A stretch of 64,000 nt of DNA from an uncultured Pelagibacteraceae bacterium (GTDB lineage Bacteria > Pseudomonadota > Alphaproteobacteria > Pelagibacterales > Pelagibacteraceae). Where the stretch lies: NCBI GenBank assembly GCA_902603925.1, contig CACKWQ010000002.1:1-64000 (forward strand). The letters run 5' to 3'. The position numbers and the translations under genes are program-made. This document shows, piece after piece, positions 39,997 to 51,888 of the stretch. The notes under the pieces are model-generated. The model had not been told where the DNA came from and did no database searches. It worked only from the letters and a program-made list of their open reading frames with translations. Positions within the stretch are counted from its first letter, which is position 1, and each line of letters opens with the position of its first letter.

Positions 39997-41139
39997 TCTT
40001 GCAGATGCTATTTTTTTTTGTGGGTCATAAAATGGTTTTTCTATAACTTTTGCTGAAATTAAAGACTTAGAAGTTTCTACATTCAATACTGTACCAATCT
40101 CACTGAATTTTTTAGAAACCATCGCGAGCGCTATATTTTTTTTTAATCTAGGTGAATAAACTGCTGAGGTAACTTTACCAACTAATTCGATATCTTTAAA
40201 TATCTTCCAAAATTTTGTATTTGGACCCTTTAAAGGTTCACAGTTAAGAACCATACCAACCTGTTTACGTGTAATTCCTTTTCTTTTAATTCGTTTTAAA
40301 GATTCCTTTCCGATAAAGTTTATATCTGAGTCTAAGTTGACTAATCTATCTAAACCTAACTCATATGGATTGGTATTAATATCTGCATCAGCCTGATAAG
40401 ATAACATGGCCCCCTCTATTCTTCTTATTGATGAAGTATGTCCTGGCTTTAAATCAAATTCCTTACCGGCGTCCATAATTTTATTCCAAAGCAAATCACC
40501 TTTAGAACTGTCTCTTAAAAAGATTTCATAGCCAAGTTCACTTGACCAGCCAGTTCTTGAAACTACTAAAGGAATATCTTGTAAATTTAATTCTTTTAAC
40601 CAGTAATATTTTAAATTAAGAATATCATCTCCGAATAACTTCTTCATTATCTTAGCAGAATTTGGCCCTTGTAATTGAAGAGGAGATACATCAGGCTCCG
40701 AAATTTTAACATTCATGCCTGAATTGACAGCAACTCCTTGTGCCCAAAGCAAAACATCACTATCTCCTATTGATAACCAAAAATGATTTTTCCCTAATCT
40801 TAATAAAACAGGATCGTTTATAATCCCGCCATCAGAATTCAATATAAGCACATACTTACATTGGCCAATTTTTAGTTTAGATAGATCTCGAGGTGTTAAA
40901 AGTTGCGTAAACTTATACGCATCTGGTCCGGTTATCTCAACTTGTCTTTCTACTGACACATCGCAAAGAATTGCTTTATTAACCAAATTCCAAAAATTTT
41001 TTTCAGGGTCCCCAAAATCTCTAGGAATATACATATGATTATAAACAGAAAACCCTGTTGCGCCCGATTTAATTGTAGACTCGAAAAACGGAGATTTACG
41101 TATTTGAGTCCCAAATCCAAAATCTTTATTATCTTGCAT
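39991..41139 (-). CDS. GcvT/DmdA-family tetrahydrofolate-dependent protein (DMSP-demethylase-like)
   Basis: DVSVERQVEITGPDAYKFTQLLTPRDLSKLKIGQCKYV, GWSSELGYEIFL, IRRIEGAMLSY. Confidence 0.8.
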   Translation of the reverse strand: MQDNKDFGFGTQIRKSPFFESTIKSGATGFSVYNHMYIPRDFGDPEKNFWNLVNKAILCDVSVERQVEITGPDAYKFTQLLTPRDLSKLKIGQCKYVLILNSDGGIINDPVLLRLGKNHFWLSIGDSDVLLWAQGVAVNSGMNVKISEPDVSPLQLQGPNSAKIMKKLFGDDILNLKYYWLKELNLQDIPLVVSRTGWSSELGYEIFLRDSSKGDLLWNKIMDAGKEFDLKPGHTSSIRRIEGAMLSYQADADINTNPYELGLDRLVNLDSDINFIGKESLKRIKRKGITRKQVGMVLNCEPLKGPNTKFWKIFKDIELVGKVTSAVYSPRLKKNIALAMVSKKFSEIGTVLNVETSKSLISAKVIEKPFYDPQKKIASARL

Positions 41140-41180
41140 AACAATTAAATCCTATAAGCTGAGATTTAAATAATTTAATG

Positions 41181-43253
41181 CTATACCGTTGCTTGCTTAA
41201 TTGATAGTTTCACTTTTCCCCTGTCAAAACCAATTACTTTGACTTTAACTTCATCACCCTCTTTAACAACATCAGTAACCTTTGAAACTCTTTTATCTGC
41301 AAGTTCTGAAATATGAACTAGACCGTCCTGTTTGCCAAGAAAATTTACAAATGCTCCAAACTCCATTATTTTCATAACCTTTCCGCTATATATTTTATTT
41401 AATTCAGCTTTTGCTGTTATATCTTTAATCATTTGCATTGCTACATTTCTTGCCTCCTCATCAGGGGCTGCTACTGTAACTACACCCTCATCAGTAACAT
41501 CGACTTTAGCACCAGATTTCTCAACAATTTCTCTAATAGTTGCACCGCCTTTACCAATTACTGCAGCTATATCTTTTTTATCTACTGTAATTTTCTCCAT
41601 TTTTGGAGTATGTTTACCAACATTGTCCCTAGATTTGTTAATGGCTTTATTCATTTCTCCTAAAATATGAATTCTGCCCTCTTTTGCTTGATTAAGTGCC
41701 TGTTCCATGATTTCAAAAGTAATACCTGTAATCTTTATATCCATTTGAAGAGAAGTTATTCCATTTTTTGTACCAGCAACTTTAAAATCCATGTCACCCA
41801 AATGGTCTTCATCACCAAGAATATCTGATAGAACGCTAAAGTCATTACCCTCTTTAATAAGTCCCATTGCAATCCCGGCAACAGGCTCTTTAATAGGAAC
41901 TCCTGCGTCCATTAAAGCAAGTGAGCTACCACAAACAGTTGCCATTGACGAGGAACCATTTGACTCCGTTATTTCAGATACGATCCTAAATGTATAAGGA
42001 AAACTCTCCTTAGAAGGCAAAGAAGAGTTTATTGCTCTCCAGGCAAGTTTTCCATGACCTACTTCTCTTCTTCCTGTTCCAATTCTTCCAGTTTCTCCAA
42101 CTGAGAACGGCGGGAAATTATAATGAAGCATGAATCTCTCCCTTTTTAATCCTTCAAGACTTTCAATTCTCTGCTCGTCATCAGATGTTCCTAAGGTAGT
42201 CGTGACTATTGCTTGCGTTTCACCCCTTGTAAATAATGCAGATCCGTGGGTTCTTGGCAAAATTCCGACCTCACACATGATTGGTCTTACTTGATCTAAA
42301 CCCCTACCATCAATTCTATTTTTATTTTTAAGAATATCTGTTCTAACTATTGTTTTTTCTAAACCTTTAAGTTCACTATTAACATCTAAATCAGTATAAT
42401 TATCGTTATCCTCAAATAGTTTTTTAGCTTTTTCAGTAATTTCAGATATTTGGTTAGATCTGTCTTGTTTATCTTTTGTTGCAAAAGCCTTTTTCAGGGT
42501 TGCTGTAAATTCCTCTTCAAGTTTTTTTTTAACCTCTGAGAGATCTTTTTTTTCGATAATCCAATCTGTTTTTTTGCATTCTTTCGCTAGTTCTTCAATC
42601 ATATCAATAACAGGAATGAAACCTTGATGTCCAAACTTAACTGCATTTAACATTTCTTCCTCTGATAAACCGCTAGCTTCAGACTCTACCATTAACACTG
42701 CATCTCTAGTACCAGCTACAACTAAGTCTAATTTAGATTGTTCAATTTCAGATTTGGTTGGATTCAAAACATATTTTCCATTTATAAAACCAACTCTAGA
42801 TGCTCCAACAGGTCCCTTGAACGGCATACCAGAAATAGATAAAGCAGCTGATGAAGCAATAATTGATAGAATGTCTGCTTCGTTTTCTTTATCATAAGAA
42901 ATAACAGTTGGTAATAATTGAACCTCGTTTTTAAATTCATCAGGAAACAATGGTCTTATAGGTCTATCTATTAATCTTGATATTAATGTTTCCGCTTCTG
43001 TTGGTCTTGCCTCTCTTTTAAAATAACCGCCAGGTATTTTTCCTGCAGCATAATATTTTTCTTGATAATTTACAGACAGCGGAAAATAATCTACATCTGG
43101 ATTAATCTTTTTTGCTCCAACAACAGTTGCCAAAACAACTGTTTCACCACATTTTGCAATAATTGCTCCATCCGCTTGACGTGCAATTTTTCCAGTTTCT
43201 ATACTTATTTTTTTACCTGATACTTCGACTTCTTTTTTATATTCTTTAAACAT
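41181..43253 (-). CDS. pnp: Polyribonucleotide nucleotidyltransferase
   Basis: PNPase repeats, KH ([12 protein letters not shown]) and S1 ([19 protein letters not shown]). Confidence 0.97.
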   Translation of the reverse strand: MFKEYKKEVEVSGKKISIETGKIARQADGAIIAKCGETVVLATVVGAKKINPDVDYFPLSVNYQEKYYAAGKIPGGYFKREARPTEAETLISRLIDRPIRPLFPDEFKNEVQLLPTVISYDKENEADILSIIASSAALSISGMPFKGPVGASRVGFINGKYVLNPTKSEIEQSKLDLVVAGTRDAVLMVESEASGLSEEEMLNAVKFGHQGFIPVIDMIEELAKECKKTDWIIEKKDLSEVKKKLEEEFTATLKKAFATKDKQDRSNQISEITEKAKKLFEDNDNYTDLDVNSELKGLEKTIVRTDILKNKNRIDGRGLDQVRPIMCEVGILPRTHGSALFTRGETQAIVTTTLGTSDDEQRIESLEGLKRERFMLHYNFPPFSVGETGRIGTGRREVGHGKLAWRAINSSLPSKESFPYTFRIVSEITESNGSSSMATVCGSSLALMDAGVPIKEPVAGIAMGLIKEGNDFSVLSDILGDEDHLGDMDFKVAGTKNGITSLQMDIKITGITFEIMEQALNQAKEGRIHILGEMNKAINKSRDNVGKHTPKMEKITVDKKDIAAVIGKGGATIREIVEKSGAKVDVTDEGVVTVAAPDEEARNVAMQMIKDITAKAELNKIYSGKVMKIMEFGAFVNFLGKQDGLVHISELADKRVSKVTDVVKEGDEVKVKVIGFDRGKVKLSIKQATV

Positions 43254-43502
43254 TTATTTCCTTAAATTTAATTTACTTATTACTTTTTTGTATGACTCCA
43301 TTTTATTCTTCTTTAAATACTCAAGAAGTTTTTTTCTTTTATTCACTGCCTTTATTAAGCCTAATGAAGAATGTTTGTCTTTTTTGTTCTCTTTAATATG
43401 TTGAGATAAATTTTCTATCTGAGAAGTTAGATAGGCAATTTGTAACTCTGAAGAACCTGTGTCCTTCTCATGTAAAGCTAATTCACTATTTTTTTCTTTC
43501 AT
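43254..43502 (-). CDS. rpsO: 30S ribosomal protein S15
   Basis: [54 protein letters not shown]. Confidence 0.96.
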   Translation of the reverse strand: MKEKNSELALHEKDTGSSELQIAYLTSQIENLSQHIKENKKDKHSSLGLIKAVNKRKKLLEYLKKNKMESYKKVISKLNLRK

Positions 43503-43512
43503 TTTTTCCTTT

Positions 43513-43878
43513 TTATTTATTTGTTTGTTTAATTAAATTTTCGATTTTTTCAGCATAATCAAAAGACTCATCTTTAACAAATAACAATTTGGGCAAAAAT
43601 TTAATTGTTATTTTTTTTGAAAGTGTTTTTCTGATTACAAATGAAAATTCTTTTAATTTTTCAATAACATCAGATGAATTTTTCCCTCCAAGAGGTAAAA
43701 CAAACGCCTTGGCTGTTTTTAAGTCATTACTCATTCTTACTTCGGTAACTGTAATTTCCTTAGTATCAAGCTGAGGCAGCTTAGCTTCATCTCTAATAAA
43801 TATCATGCTTAGTGCCTGCTTGATCATTTCTCCTACCCTTAATTGTCTTTGGGTTACCGGTTTATGAGACTTTTTCAT
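43513..43878 (-). CDS. rbfA: Ribosome-binding factor A
   Basis: [33 protein letters not shown]. Confidence 0.93.
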   Translation of the reverse strand: MKKSHKPVTQRQLRVGEMIKQALSMIFIRDEAKLPQLDTKEITVTEVRMSNDLKTAKAFVLPLGGKNSSDVIEKLKEFSFVIRKTLSKKITIKFLPKLLFVKDESFDYAEKIENLIKQTNK

Positions 43879-46094
43879 TATATTGACCTCTCCATTACTT
43901 TAGAATTATAGACCTCTATAATATCTTTTTTTTGGAAATCACTAAAATCTTTTAATGTTATACCACATTCAAGGCCGGCTGATACTTGTTTAGCTTGATT
44001 TTTCTCTCTAAAAATTGAACCTATTTTTCCGTTAAAAATTATATTACCATCTCTGATTAATCTTGCATTTGAGTCTTGTAATATTTCTCCATCAATAACC
44101 TTAGATCCTGCTACTTTTCCGACTTTTGATACTTTGAAAATTTCAAGAACTTCGGCAGATCCTATTATACTTTCCTCTACATTAGGTGTTAATAATCCAG
44201 ACATCTTATTTTTTACAAAATCTAGAACCTCGTAAATTATATTATAAGAGTAAATATTTATTTTATCTTTTTCAGCTAGCTTTTTAGCTTCTTTTGTTGG
44301 CTTTACATTAAATGCTATTAATGAGGCATTTGAGGCTTTTGCTAATGAAACATCCGTCTCTGTTACCATCCCAATATCTGATAAAATAATTTTAGTTTTA
44401 ACTTCCTCATGCTCTATTAATGAGATGGCATTTTTAATTGCTTCAGCAGAACCATGAACATCAGACTTTATTATTACATTAAGTTCTTCAATTTTATTTT
44501 CATTAAAAGCAAAATCTTGATTTACAGATATGACTGGACTTTTTCCATCTTTTTTTTCCTGTATTCTTGCCTCACATAATGATTTAGCTTCTTTCTCACT
44601 TTTTAAAACTATAAAATCATCACCTGCTTTAGCAGCACCGTTAATTCCTAAAATTTCTACAGGTGTCGCTGGTTCAGCAGTTTCAATATTCTTACTTTGA
44701 TCATTAACTATAGCTCTTACTTTTCCCCATTTGAGACCGCTTACAAAATAATCTCCTTTATTAAGAGTTCCAGCTGTAATAATTACATTTACAACTGGAC
44801 CTCTTCCTATGTCAATTTTTGATTCTAAAACTATTCCTTTTGCGCCAGTTCGATAATCCGTTTTAAGATCTAAAATTTCTGATTGTAACAATATACAATC
44901 AATTAATTTATCTAAATTCTTTTTGGTTTTTGTTGAAATTTCAACCATTAATGTATCGCCGGACATTTCCTCAGCAATTAATTCGTACTCCAGTAATTGA
45001 TTTCTTATTTTATTTGGATCTGCCTCAGGTAAGTCACACTTATTTATTGCTACTACTATAGGAACTTTTGCGGCCTTCGCATGCTTTATTGATTCTACAG
45101 TTTGAGGTTTTACACCATCGTCTGCTGCTACAACTAGAATAACTAAATCAGTTAATTTTGATCCTCTTGCTCTCATTTCTGTAAATGCTGCGTGACCAGG
45201 GGTATCTATAAATGTAATTTTTTTATCTTTTTGATTAATCTGATAAGCTCCAATATGTTGCGTAATTCCACCAAATTCACCATCAATAACATTTGTTTCT
45301 CTAAGACTGTCTAGGACTGAAGTTTTTCCGTGATCTACATGACCCATAACCGTAACAATTGGAGGTCTACTTTTTAAATTTTCCGTTTTAACCTCTTTTA
45401 TCTTTTCAATTATATCCTCTGCTTTTTTCTCTTTAATCGGTACGTGCCCAAACTCCCTAACAAGATACTCGGCTGTATCTTCATCAATAGTATGATTTAT
45501 CGTAACAGTAAGTCCAATGCCAAGAAGATGTTTGATTATGTTACTAGACTGCTCGGCCATCCTATTGGCAAGTTCTCTTATAGTAATAAATTTAGGAATA
45601 TTGATTTCTCTTTTTACATGTTTTAACTCAATTTTATTTTCGCTTTTATTTAATTCCCTATTTTCCTTTAATTTTGCTCTTCTTAATGAAGCTAAACTTC
45701 TTGATCTTGAGCCTATTTCATCATCACTTAGTGCTCTAGATAAAGTTAATTTTAGTTCTCTTTTTTTTGATCCAATCTTCCCCTTTAAATCTTTTGAAAC
45801 AGCCTCGCCTTTTAATCTTTTTGTGGCTCTTTGTTCTGCTAGCTTTCTTTTTTCAAAGTCAGATTTAGGTTGAGATGTTTCAATTGGTACAAACTTCTTA
45901 GTAACAAATTGTTTTGGACCACTTGAAAAATTATTGGGCTTATTTGATTTTTGGAAAGTTGATTTTCTAAAAGTCTTTCCCGGTTTCCTTTCAATTACAA
46001 CCGAATTCTTTGGTTGCATTTTTGCTTGTTCGATACTGTTAAATGTTTTTTTTGTAGAACCTGATATTGAAAGCTTTAATTTTTTTTTTTCCAT
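43878..46094 (-). CDS. infB: Translation initiation factor IF-2
   Basis: VTVMGHVDHGKTSVLDSLR, DTPGHAAFTEMRARG, NKCD. Confidence 0.97.
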   Translation of the reverse strand: MEKKKLKLSISGSTKKTFNSIEQAKMQPKNSVVIERKPGKTFRKSTFQKSNKPNNFSSGPKQFVTKKFVPIETSQPKSDFEKRKLAEQRATKRLKGEAVSKDLKGKIGSKKRELKLTLSRALSDDEIGSRSRSLASLRRAKLKENRELNKSENKIELKHVKREINIPKFITIRELANRMAEQSSNIIKHLLGIGLTVTINHTIDEDTAEYLVREFGHVPIKEKKAEDIIEKIKEVKTENLKSRPPIVTVMGHVDHGKTSVLDSLRETNVIDGEFGGITQHIGAYQINQKDKKITFIDTPGHAAFTEMRARGSKLTDLVILVVAADDGVKPQTVESIKHAKAAKVPIVVAINKCDLPEADPNKIRNQLLEYELIAEEMSGDTLMVEISTKTKKNLDKLIDCILLQSEILDLKTDYRTGAKGIVLESKIDIGRGPVVNVIITAGTLNKGDYFVSGLKWGKVRAIVNDQSKNIETAEPATPVEILGINGAAKAGDDFIVLKSEKEAKSLCEARIQEKKDGKSPVISVNQDFAFNENKIEELNVIIKSDVHGSAEAIKNAISLIEHEEVKTKIILSDIGMVTETDVSLAKASNASLIAFNVKPTKEAKKLAEKDKINIYSYNIIYEVLDFVKNKMSGLLTPNVEESIIGSAEVLEIFKVSKVGKVAGSKVIDGEILQDSNARLIRDGNIIFNGKIGSIFREKNQAKQVSAGLECGITLKDFSDFQKKDIIEVYNSKVMERSI

Positions 46095-46104
46095 TTTTCA
46101 TGCC

Positions 46105-47658
46105 TTAATCTTTATAAACTATATTCCTTGCAGACATAATTAATTCATCTGCCTCATTTTTTGAAAGTGCAAAGTCCTCAAGATATCCTTTTATCTTTAT
46201 TTTCTCTCCCTTCACAATGTCATAACTCCCAGTTAATTCATCTGATGCTAAATCAGCAAAATCAGCCAAAGTTAAAATTTTTTGTTCACCTAAAGTAACT
46301 AACATTCCTGGTGTAAGTCCTTTATGATTAATTAACTCATTATCTAAGCCTAAATCTTTGATTTTTTTTGATATTTCTTCTTGATCCTTTTGATGATATT
46401 CCTTTGCTCTATCAATAAGCTCACCTGCGATTTCATTTTCAATACCTTCTATTTTGGATAGTTTTTCAATGGAAGTATCTTTTATTTCATCTATAGATGA
46501 GAAACCTTCAGCCACTAAAAGTTGTCCCAATGTTTCATCGAGTTCCAAATTTTTTATTAAGTTTTCAGTCTTCTCCTTAAAATCAATTTGTCTTCTTTCT
46601 GAATCTTCTTGATCTGTCATGATATTTATTTCAAAATTAAGAAGTTTTGTTGCTAACCTTACATTCTGACCTCTTCTACCTATTGCTTTTGAAAGATTTT
46701 CCTCAGTTAGTATTACGTCTAATTTTTTTGCCTGCATATCTACATTAACTCTTTGTACTTCTGCAGGTGATAATGCGTTCGATACAACTATTGCAGGGTC
46801 CTCCGACCAATTAACAATATCAATTTTTTCACCTTGAAGCTCATTAACTACTGCTTGGACTCTACTGCCTCTCATTCCAACACATGCACCTACAGGATCT
46901 AGAGATGTATCAATGGCCTTAACGCAGATTTTAGCCCTACTTCCTGGATCTCTTGATGAAGATTTAATTTCAATTAAACCGTCATAAATTTCAGGAACTT
47001 CCTGAATAAATAATTTTTCCATGAATTTAGGATGAGCTCTAGATAGAAAGATTTGCTGACCCCTAGGCTCTCTCCGAACATCTAAGCAATAAGCTTTTAT
47101 TCTATCACCAGCTTTTATATTTTCTCTTGGGATCATCTCATTTTTTTGAATTATTGCTTCTGTTCCCCCTAAGTCCACAATTACATTTCCAAATTCAAGT
47201 CTTTTAACTATTCCGCTTAAAATTGTGTCAACTTTGTCCTTAAAATCATTATATTGTCTCTCTCTTTCAGCTTCCCTTACACTATAGGTTATTACTTGCT
47301 TTGCTGTTTGGGCGGCAATTCGGCCAAAGTCAAAAGATGGTAATGGTTGAAGAATTTCATCACCTATTTTTTTATTTTTGTTGTTCTCATTGAGATTAAT
47401 TGCATCATTTAATGCAATCTCTAAATTCATATTAGAAGGTTTTTCAACAATTATTAGTTTTCTGTAAATACCAATATCTCCGTTGTCTCTGTTTATTTGA
47501 ACTTTTATTTCATTTTCAGAACCAAATTTAGATTTAGCAGCTTTAGCTATACCACTTTCCATTGAGTCGATGATAAGTTCCTTGTCAATAGACTTTTCCA
47601 AAGCTACTGCTTCAGCGATTCTTAAAAGTTCTAGTTTATCTGCTCTTCTATTTAACAT
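46105..47658 (-). CDS. nusA: Transcription termination/antitermination factor NusA
   Basis: S1 and KH regions, CVGMRGSRVQAVVNELQGEKIDIVNW, AIGRRGQNVRLA. Confidence 0.96.
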   Translation of the reverse strand: MLNRRADKLELLRIAEAVALEKSIDKELIIDSMESGIAKAAKSKFGSENEIKVQINRDNGDIGIYRKLIIVEKPSNMNLEIALNDAINLNENNKNKKIGDEILQPLPSFDFGRIAAQTAKQVITYSVREAERERQYNDFKDKVDTILSGIVKRLEFGNVIVDLGGTEAIIQKNEMIPRENIKAGDRIKAYCLDVRREPRGQQIFLSRAHPKFMEKLFIQEVPEIYDGLIEIKSSSRDPGSRAKICVKAIDTSLDPVGACVGMRGSRVQAVVNELQGEKIDIVNWSEDPAIVVSNALSPAEVQRVNVDMQAKKLDVILTEENLSKAIGRRGQNVRLATKLLNFEINIMTDQEDSERRQIDFKEKTENLIKNLELDETLGQLLVAEGFSSIDEIKDTSIEKLSKIEGIENEIAGELIDRAKEYHQKDQEEISKKIKDLGLDNELINHKGLTPGMLVTLGEQKILTLADFADLASDELTGSYDIVKGEKIKIKGYLEDFALSKNEADELIMSARNIVYKD

Positions 47659-47670
47659 TTTAAATACCTA

Positions 47671-47696
47671 AAAAAAAATGGGCCGAAGCCCATTTT
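47671..47696 (-). terminator. Intrinsic terminator between metK and nusA
   Basis: Minus strand AAAATGGGC-TTCG-GCCCATTTT followed by further T-run; ends 12 nt before nusA ATG. Confidence 0.85.
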
Positions 47697-47718
47697 GAAA
47701 TTTCAACAATGTGTTTGA

Positions 47719-47746
47719 AATATATGTATTTTTATTAAATTTTCAA
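47719..47746 (-). promoter_or_regulatory. Candidate nusA promoter TTGAAA-N16-TATATT
   Basis: Minus-strand -35 at 47746-47741 and -10 at 47724-47719, upstream of the terminator. Confidence 0.4.
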
Positions 47747-47752
47747 CTTATA

Positions 47753-48916
47753 TTACTTAATAAAAACACTTGATTTATCTGTTTTTTCCCATGAAAACGA
47801 ACCATCTGATTCTGGTTCTCTTCCAAAATGTCCATATGCCGCCGTTTTCTGATAAATAGGTTTATTTAATCCCAACATTTCTCTTATACCCCTTGGACTT
47901 AAGTCAAAATTTTCATTTATCAATTTTTCAACATGCCTATTCTTCTCTTCATCGTTGTCAAAAAGATCAACATAAATTGATAAAGGTTTAGAAACGCCTA
48001 TAGCATAAGCAAGTTGAATTAAACATTTATCTGAAATTTTTGATGCCACTACATTTTTAGCCAAATATCTTGAAGCATAAGCTGCTGATCTATCTACTTT
48101 CGTTGGATCTTTGCCTGAAAATGCACCTCCACCATGTGGCGCAGCACCTCCGTAGGTATCAACTATTATTTTCCTTCCTGTTAATCCACTATCCCCATCG
48201 GGACCACCAATCACAAAATTCCCAGTTGGATTTATATATATTTCGTTTTCGTCCAAACTTCCCAATAGATTTTTTGGTATCGATTTCTCAATATAAGGCA
48301 TTACAAGTTCTTTAACTTTATCTAAATTAACATCCTTTGAGTGCTGTGTTGAAATTACTACTGATTTTACTTTTGAGGGTACACCATCTTTATATTCAAT
48401 TGTAATCTGACTTTTTGAATCTGGTTCTATTCCATTTAACTTTCCTGACTTTCTATCTTCTGCCATTAATCTTAAAATTCTATGTGAATAGTGAATTGGA
48501 GCTGGCATAAGAACATCAGTCTCGTTACAAGCGTATCCGAACATTATTCCTTGATCACCAGCACCCTCGTCTTTATTCCCTGAGGAGTCAACTCCCATAG
48601 CAATATCTGAAGATTGAGCATGCAAGTGGCTTTCAATTTTAGTCGCATCCTTGTATGTAAATCCGTCCTGATCGTATCCGATATCTTTAATACACTCTCT
48701 TACTTTTGAAATAAGTTCGTCGTTTTTGATCTCTGGACCTCTAACTTCGCCCGCCAGTACTACTTTATTTGTCGTTGTAAGTGTTTCACAAGCTACCCTT
48801 GCCTGAGGTTCTAGGCCTAAAAAGGAGTCCACAACCATATCTGAAATTCTATCGCATACTTTATCCGGATGTCCTTCAGAAACAGACTCGCTCGTAAATA
48901 AATAATTTTTTTTCAT
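47753..48916 (-). CDS. metK: S-adenosylmethionine synthetase
   Basis: [51 protein letters not shown]. Confidence 0.97.
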   Translation of the reverse strand: MKKNYLFTSESVSEGHPDKVCDRISDMVVDSFLGLEPQARVACETLTTTNKVVLAGEVRGPEIKNDELISKVRECIKDIGYDQDGFTYKDATKIESHLHAQSSDIAMGVDSSGNKDEGAGDQGIMFGYACNETDVLMPAPIHYSHRILRLMAEDRKSGKLNGIEPDSKSQITIEYKDGVPSKVKSVVISTQHSKDVNLDKVKELVMPYIEKSIPKNLLGSLDENEIYINPTGNFVIGGPDGDSGLTGRKIIVDTYGGAAPHGGGAFSGKDPTKVDRSAAYASRYLAKNVVASKISDKCLIQLAYAIGVSKPLSIYVDLFDNDEEKNRHVEKLINENFDLSPRGIREMLGLNKPIYQKTAAYGHFGREPESDGSFSWEKTDKSSVFIK

Positions 48917-50451
48917 TTAATCCCCTTCCTTTTTAAGAAAAAAATCAACGTAATATAAAATCCTATAAAATAAAAGAAGATCTTGTTTCCAAAATTTGAG
49001 AAATGTGTCTTTTCTATTTGTTTAAGCTTATTTATCAATATAACTCCACTTTGAGTTGATTCTATTCTTTTTTTTACTTGTCCAACAGGACTAATAAGAG
49101 CAGAAATACCATTATTTGAAGATCTTAAAATATTTTTTCCTTCTTCAATTGATCTAAATATAGAATGATAAAAATGTTGATGAGGCCCAATTGAGCCACC
49201 AAACCAACCATCCTCCGATATGTTAACAATAATATCAAATTTTTTATAATCATTATTAAGTTTTCCAGTATAAATTATTTCATAACAAATAAGAGGTAAA
49301 ATTTTTAAACCATCAACTTCTATTTTTTCTCGTAAATTTGCTCTACTAAAAGAAGTGTAGCCTTGGGTAATTTTTTTTAGATTAAAGTTAGACAAAATAC
49401 TTTCAAACGGTAAAAACTCACCGAAAGGAACAAGTTTATTTTTATTGTACTTTGACAATACATTTAACTTAGAGTCTAATAAAACCATAGAATTAAAAAT
49501 CTGAAAGTTCTCTTCACTATTAATACCAATTATTATTCTATCTTTTTCATTAAATTTGCTATCAAATAAAATCTGAAATTCTTTCAACTCATCAAGCAAA
49601 ATACCAGAAAGTATCCCCTCTGGAAAAATATATAGATAGTTTCTGTCAATTTCTGGATTACTTAAATCAACAAGTTTGTTTATTCTGTCGGATAGGTCTT
49701 TTTGTTCAAAAAATTTTGATATATCAATTTTTGGTGAAACTATCTTGATAGATGTATTAATATCATTAGTTTTACTTAGATTGTAACTATTAATTCTTTT
49801 ACTACCATATAAAAAATTTGTTAATATTATTGTAGAAATAATTAAAACTAAAAAAAATTTAGATAAAAAATTTTTATTAGTAAATAGTAGTACAGGTGTT
49901 ATAAAAATTGTAATAGTTATAAGATTTAATGTATATGTTCCTATAATAGACAAAATTTGTAATGAACTTAAATAATTAGATATACTGAATACAATTAAAT
50001 TCCATGGAAAACCAGTCAGGATTGTCCCTCTTAAATACTCAAAAAGTGATAATACCAAAGCAAAAATTAAAATTGATGATAAGTTTTTTTTAATTGAAAA
50101 AAGTGATGTTATTAAAAAGGAAGCACCATAAAATAATCCTAAAAAGGCCGGTATCAATATTAGGGCGAAAGGTATTAATTTTGTAAAGTTTGCATCAAAC
50201 GTTAAAGAATTCGTTATCCAATAAATATTTGATAAAAAATATCCAAATCCAAATATCCATCCAACTATAAAAGAGTAAGTTCTATTATTTGAATTAAAAC
50301 AAAAAATAATGAAGATTATAGGATAGCAAATAAAATTTAAAATTGGGATGTTATAGGGTGGTAAACTAAATGAACTTATAAAGCCAATAATTAAGGCAAC
50401 AATAAATATAAAAATACTTTTTTTTTGTTCTTTTTTAAAATTTATAATCAA
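48913..50451 (-). CDS. lnt: Apolipoprotein N-acyltransferase
   Basis: N-terminal TM bundle, nitrilase domain [30 protein letters not shown]. Confidence 0.93.
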   Translation of the reverse strand: MIINFKKEQKKSIFIFIVALIIGFISSFSLPPYNIPILNFICYPIIFIIFCFNSNNRTYSFIVGWIFGFGYFLSNIYWITNSLTFDANFTKLIPFALILIPAFLGLFYGASFLITSLFSIKKNLSSILIFALVLSLFEYLRGTILTGFPWNLIVFSISNYLSSLQILSIIGTYTLNLITITIFITPVLLFTNKNFLSKFFLVLIISTIILTNFLYGSKRINSYNLSKTNDINTSIKIVSPKIDISKFFEQKDLSDRINKLVDLSNPEIDRNYLYIFPEGILSGILLDELKEFQILFDSKFNEKDRIIIGINSEENFQIFNSMVLLDSKLNVLSKYNKNKLVPFGEFLPFESILSNFNLKKITQGYTSFSRANLREKIEVDGLKILPLICYEIIYTGKLNNDYKKFDIIVNISEDGWFGGSIGPHQHFYHSIFRSIEEGKNILRSSNNGISALISPVGQVKKRIESTQSGVILINKLKQIEKTHFSNFGNKIFFYFIGFYITLIFFLKRKGIK

Positions 50452-50881
50452 AGTCTTTAATTATTGTTTGTTCTTTATTTAACATCTCATTGTAATCGCT
50501 ATTATTTTTGTGGTCGTAGCCGAGTAAATGTAAATATCCATGTAACCACATTTTATCAAATTCATACTTGAAATTTGTTTTTTTAGATCTTTGATTTACA
50601 ATTTCATAACAAATTGCAATATCCCCAATGTACCCTTTAGATATTTTTTTTTTTGAATGTGGAAAAGCTAAAACATCCGTAATTTTATTTTTCTTTCTAA
50701 ATTTTAAATTAAGATTTTTCATTAGTCTTTTGTGAGTAAGCATAATGGAAAATTCAATATTAGACCTTTTTAAAAAATTTTTTTTTAAAATAATTTCTAA
50801 TCTTTTTTTAACGTGTAGATTAGGATTAAATATTTTTAACTTCCAAGGAGAATAGTCTACTATTACGTTGGCTTTTATCAT
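50435..50881 (-). CDS. ybeY: Endoribonuclease YbeY
   Basis: NKITDVLAFPHS, LHGYLHLLGYDHKNNSDYNEM. Confidence 0.94.
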   Translation of the reverse strand: MIKANVIVDYSPWKLKIFNPNLHVKKRLEIILKKNFLKRSNIEFSIMLTHKRLMKNLNLKFRKKNKITDVLAFPHSKKKISKGYIGDIAICYEIVNQRSKKTNFKYEFDKMWLHGYLHLLGYDHKNNSDYNEMLNKEQTIIKDFDYKF

Positions 50882-51888
50882 TCATCTTCATTTTGTTGTG
50901 AATATGCTTTAACAATTTTTGAAACTAAAGGATGTCTTACAACATCATTATGATCAAAGTCCACTGTGGAAATTTCCTTTAGATGGCCTAAAATTTTTGT
51001 AGACCTTTTTAATCCTGATAAAGATTTGTTTGGTAAATCAATTTGAGAAGGATCACCATTAATTACAATTTTGGAATTCTCACCAATTCTTGTCAAAAAC
51101 ATTTTTATTTGTGTATCTGTTGCATTCTGTGCTTCATCTAAAATTGCAAAAGAGTTTTTCAAGGTTCTTCCCCTCATAAATGCGAGCGGTGCAATTTCAA
51201 TATCTCCAATTTCAATTTTTTTCTGAATTTTTTCGAAGTCTAATAAGTCATATAAAGAATCATAAAGCGGTCTTAAATATGGATCTACTTTTTCCCTCAT
51301 ATCCCCAGGCAAAAAACCTAATCTCTCACCTGCTTCTACGGCAGGACGTGATAAAATTATTCTTTCGATTTTTTTTTCTAAAAGCATTGTTAAAGCAACA
51401 GCAACAGCTAAATAAGTTTTTCCAGTGCCAGCTGGACCAGAAGAAATAATAATATCGCTTTCTTTTAATGCTGAAACATATAATTTCTGCTTTTCAGACC
51501 TAGGAATTACAGATTTCTTGGGCGTTTTAATAATATACTCTATTTTACTGTTTTTGTTATTTGATTTTTCATCAATCATAAATTTGTTTACAGATGAATG
51601 TATATCTTTTTTTTCAATTGATCCATTACTTAAAAATTGTCCAATTAGAAATTTAATAGCATTTATGATGGTATCATTTTTTTCATTACTGCCCCTTACA
51701 GAAATTGAGTTGCCCCTCGTATAAATATTAGTTCCAGTGACCAACTCTAATTCTTTTATGTTATTATTAAATTCACCAACAATATTAGATAATAATTCGT
51801 TACTTTGAAATATAATACTTAGTGAGTCGTTTTCTGAATAGACTAGTTTGATATCAGGATTAATATTATTTTGAATTATTTTTCTCAA
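50878..51888 (-). CDS. phoH: PhoH-like ATPase
   Basis: GPAGTGKTYLAVAVALT, SRPAVEAGERLGFLPGDM, ILDEAQNAT. Confidence 0.95.
   Translation of the reverse strand: MRKIIQNNINPDIKLVYSENDSLSIIFQSNELLSNIVGEFNNNIKELELVTGTNIYTRGNSISVRGSNEKNDTIINAIKFLIGQFLSNGSIEKKDIHSSVNKFMIDEKSNNKNSKIEYIIKTPKKSVIPRSEKQKLYVSALKESDIIISSGPAGTGKTYLAVAVALTMLLEKKIERIILSRPAVEAGERLGFLPGDMREKVDPYLRPLYDSLYDLLDFEKIQKKIEIGDIEIAPLAFMRGRTLKNSFAILDEAQNATDTQIKMFLTRIGENSKIVINGDPSQIDLPNKSLSGLKRSTKILGHLKEISTVDFDHNDVVRHPLVSKIVKAYSQQNEDE

Noticed and set aside
41332-41670. 112-aa and 76-aa ORFs opposite pnp
   Set aside because: Antisense to highly conserved PNPase KH/S1 coding sequence; no independent support.
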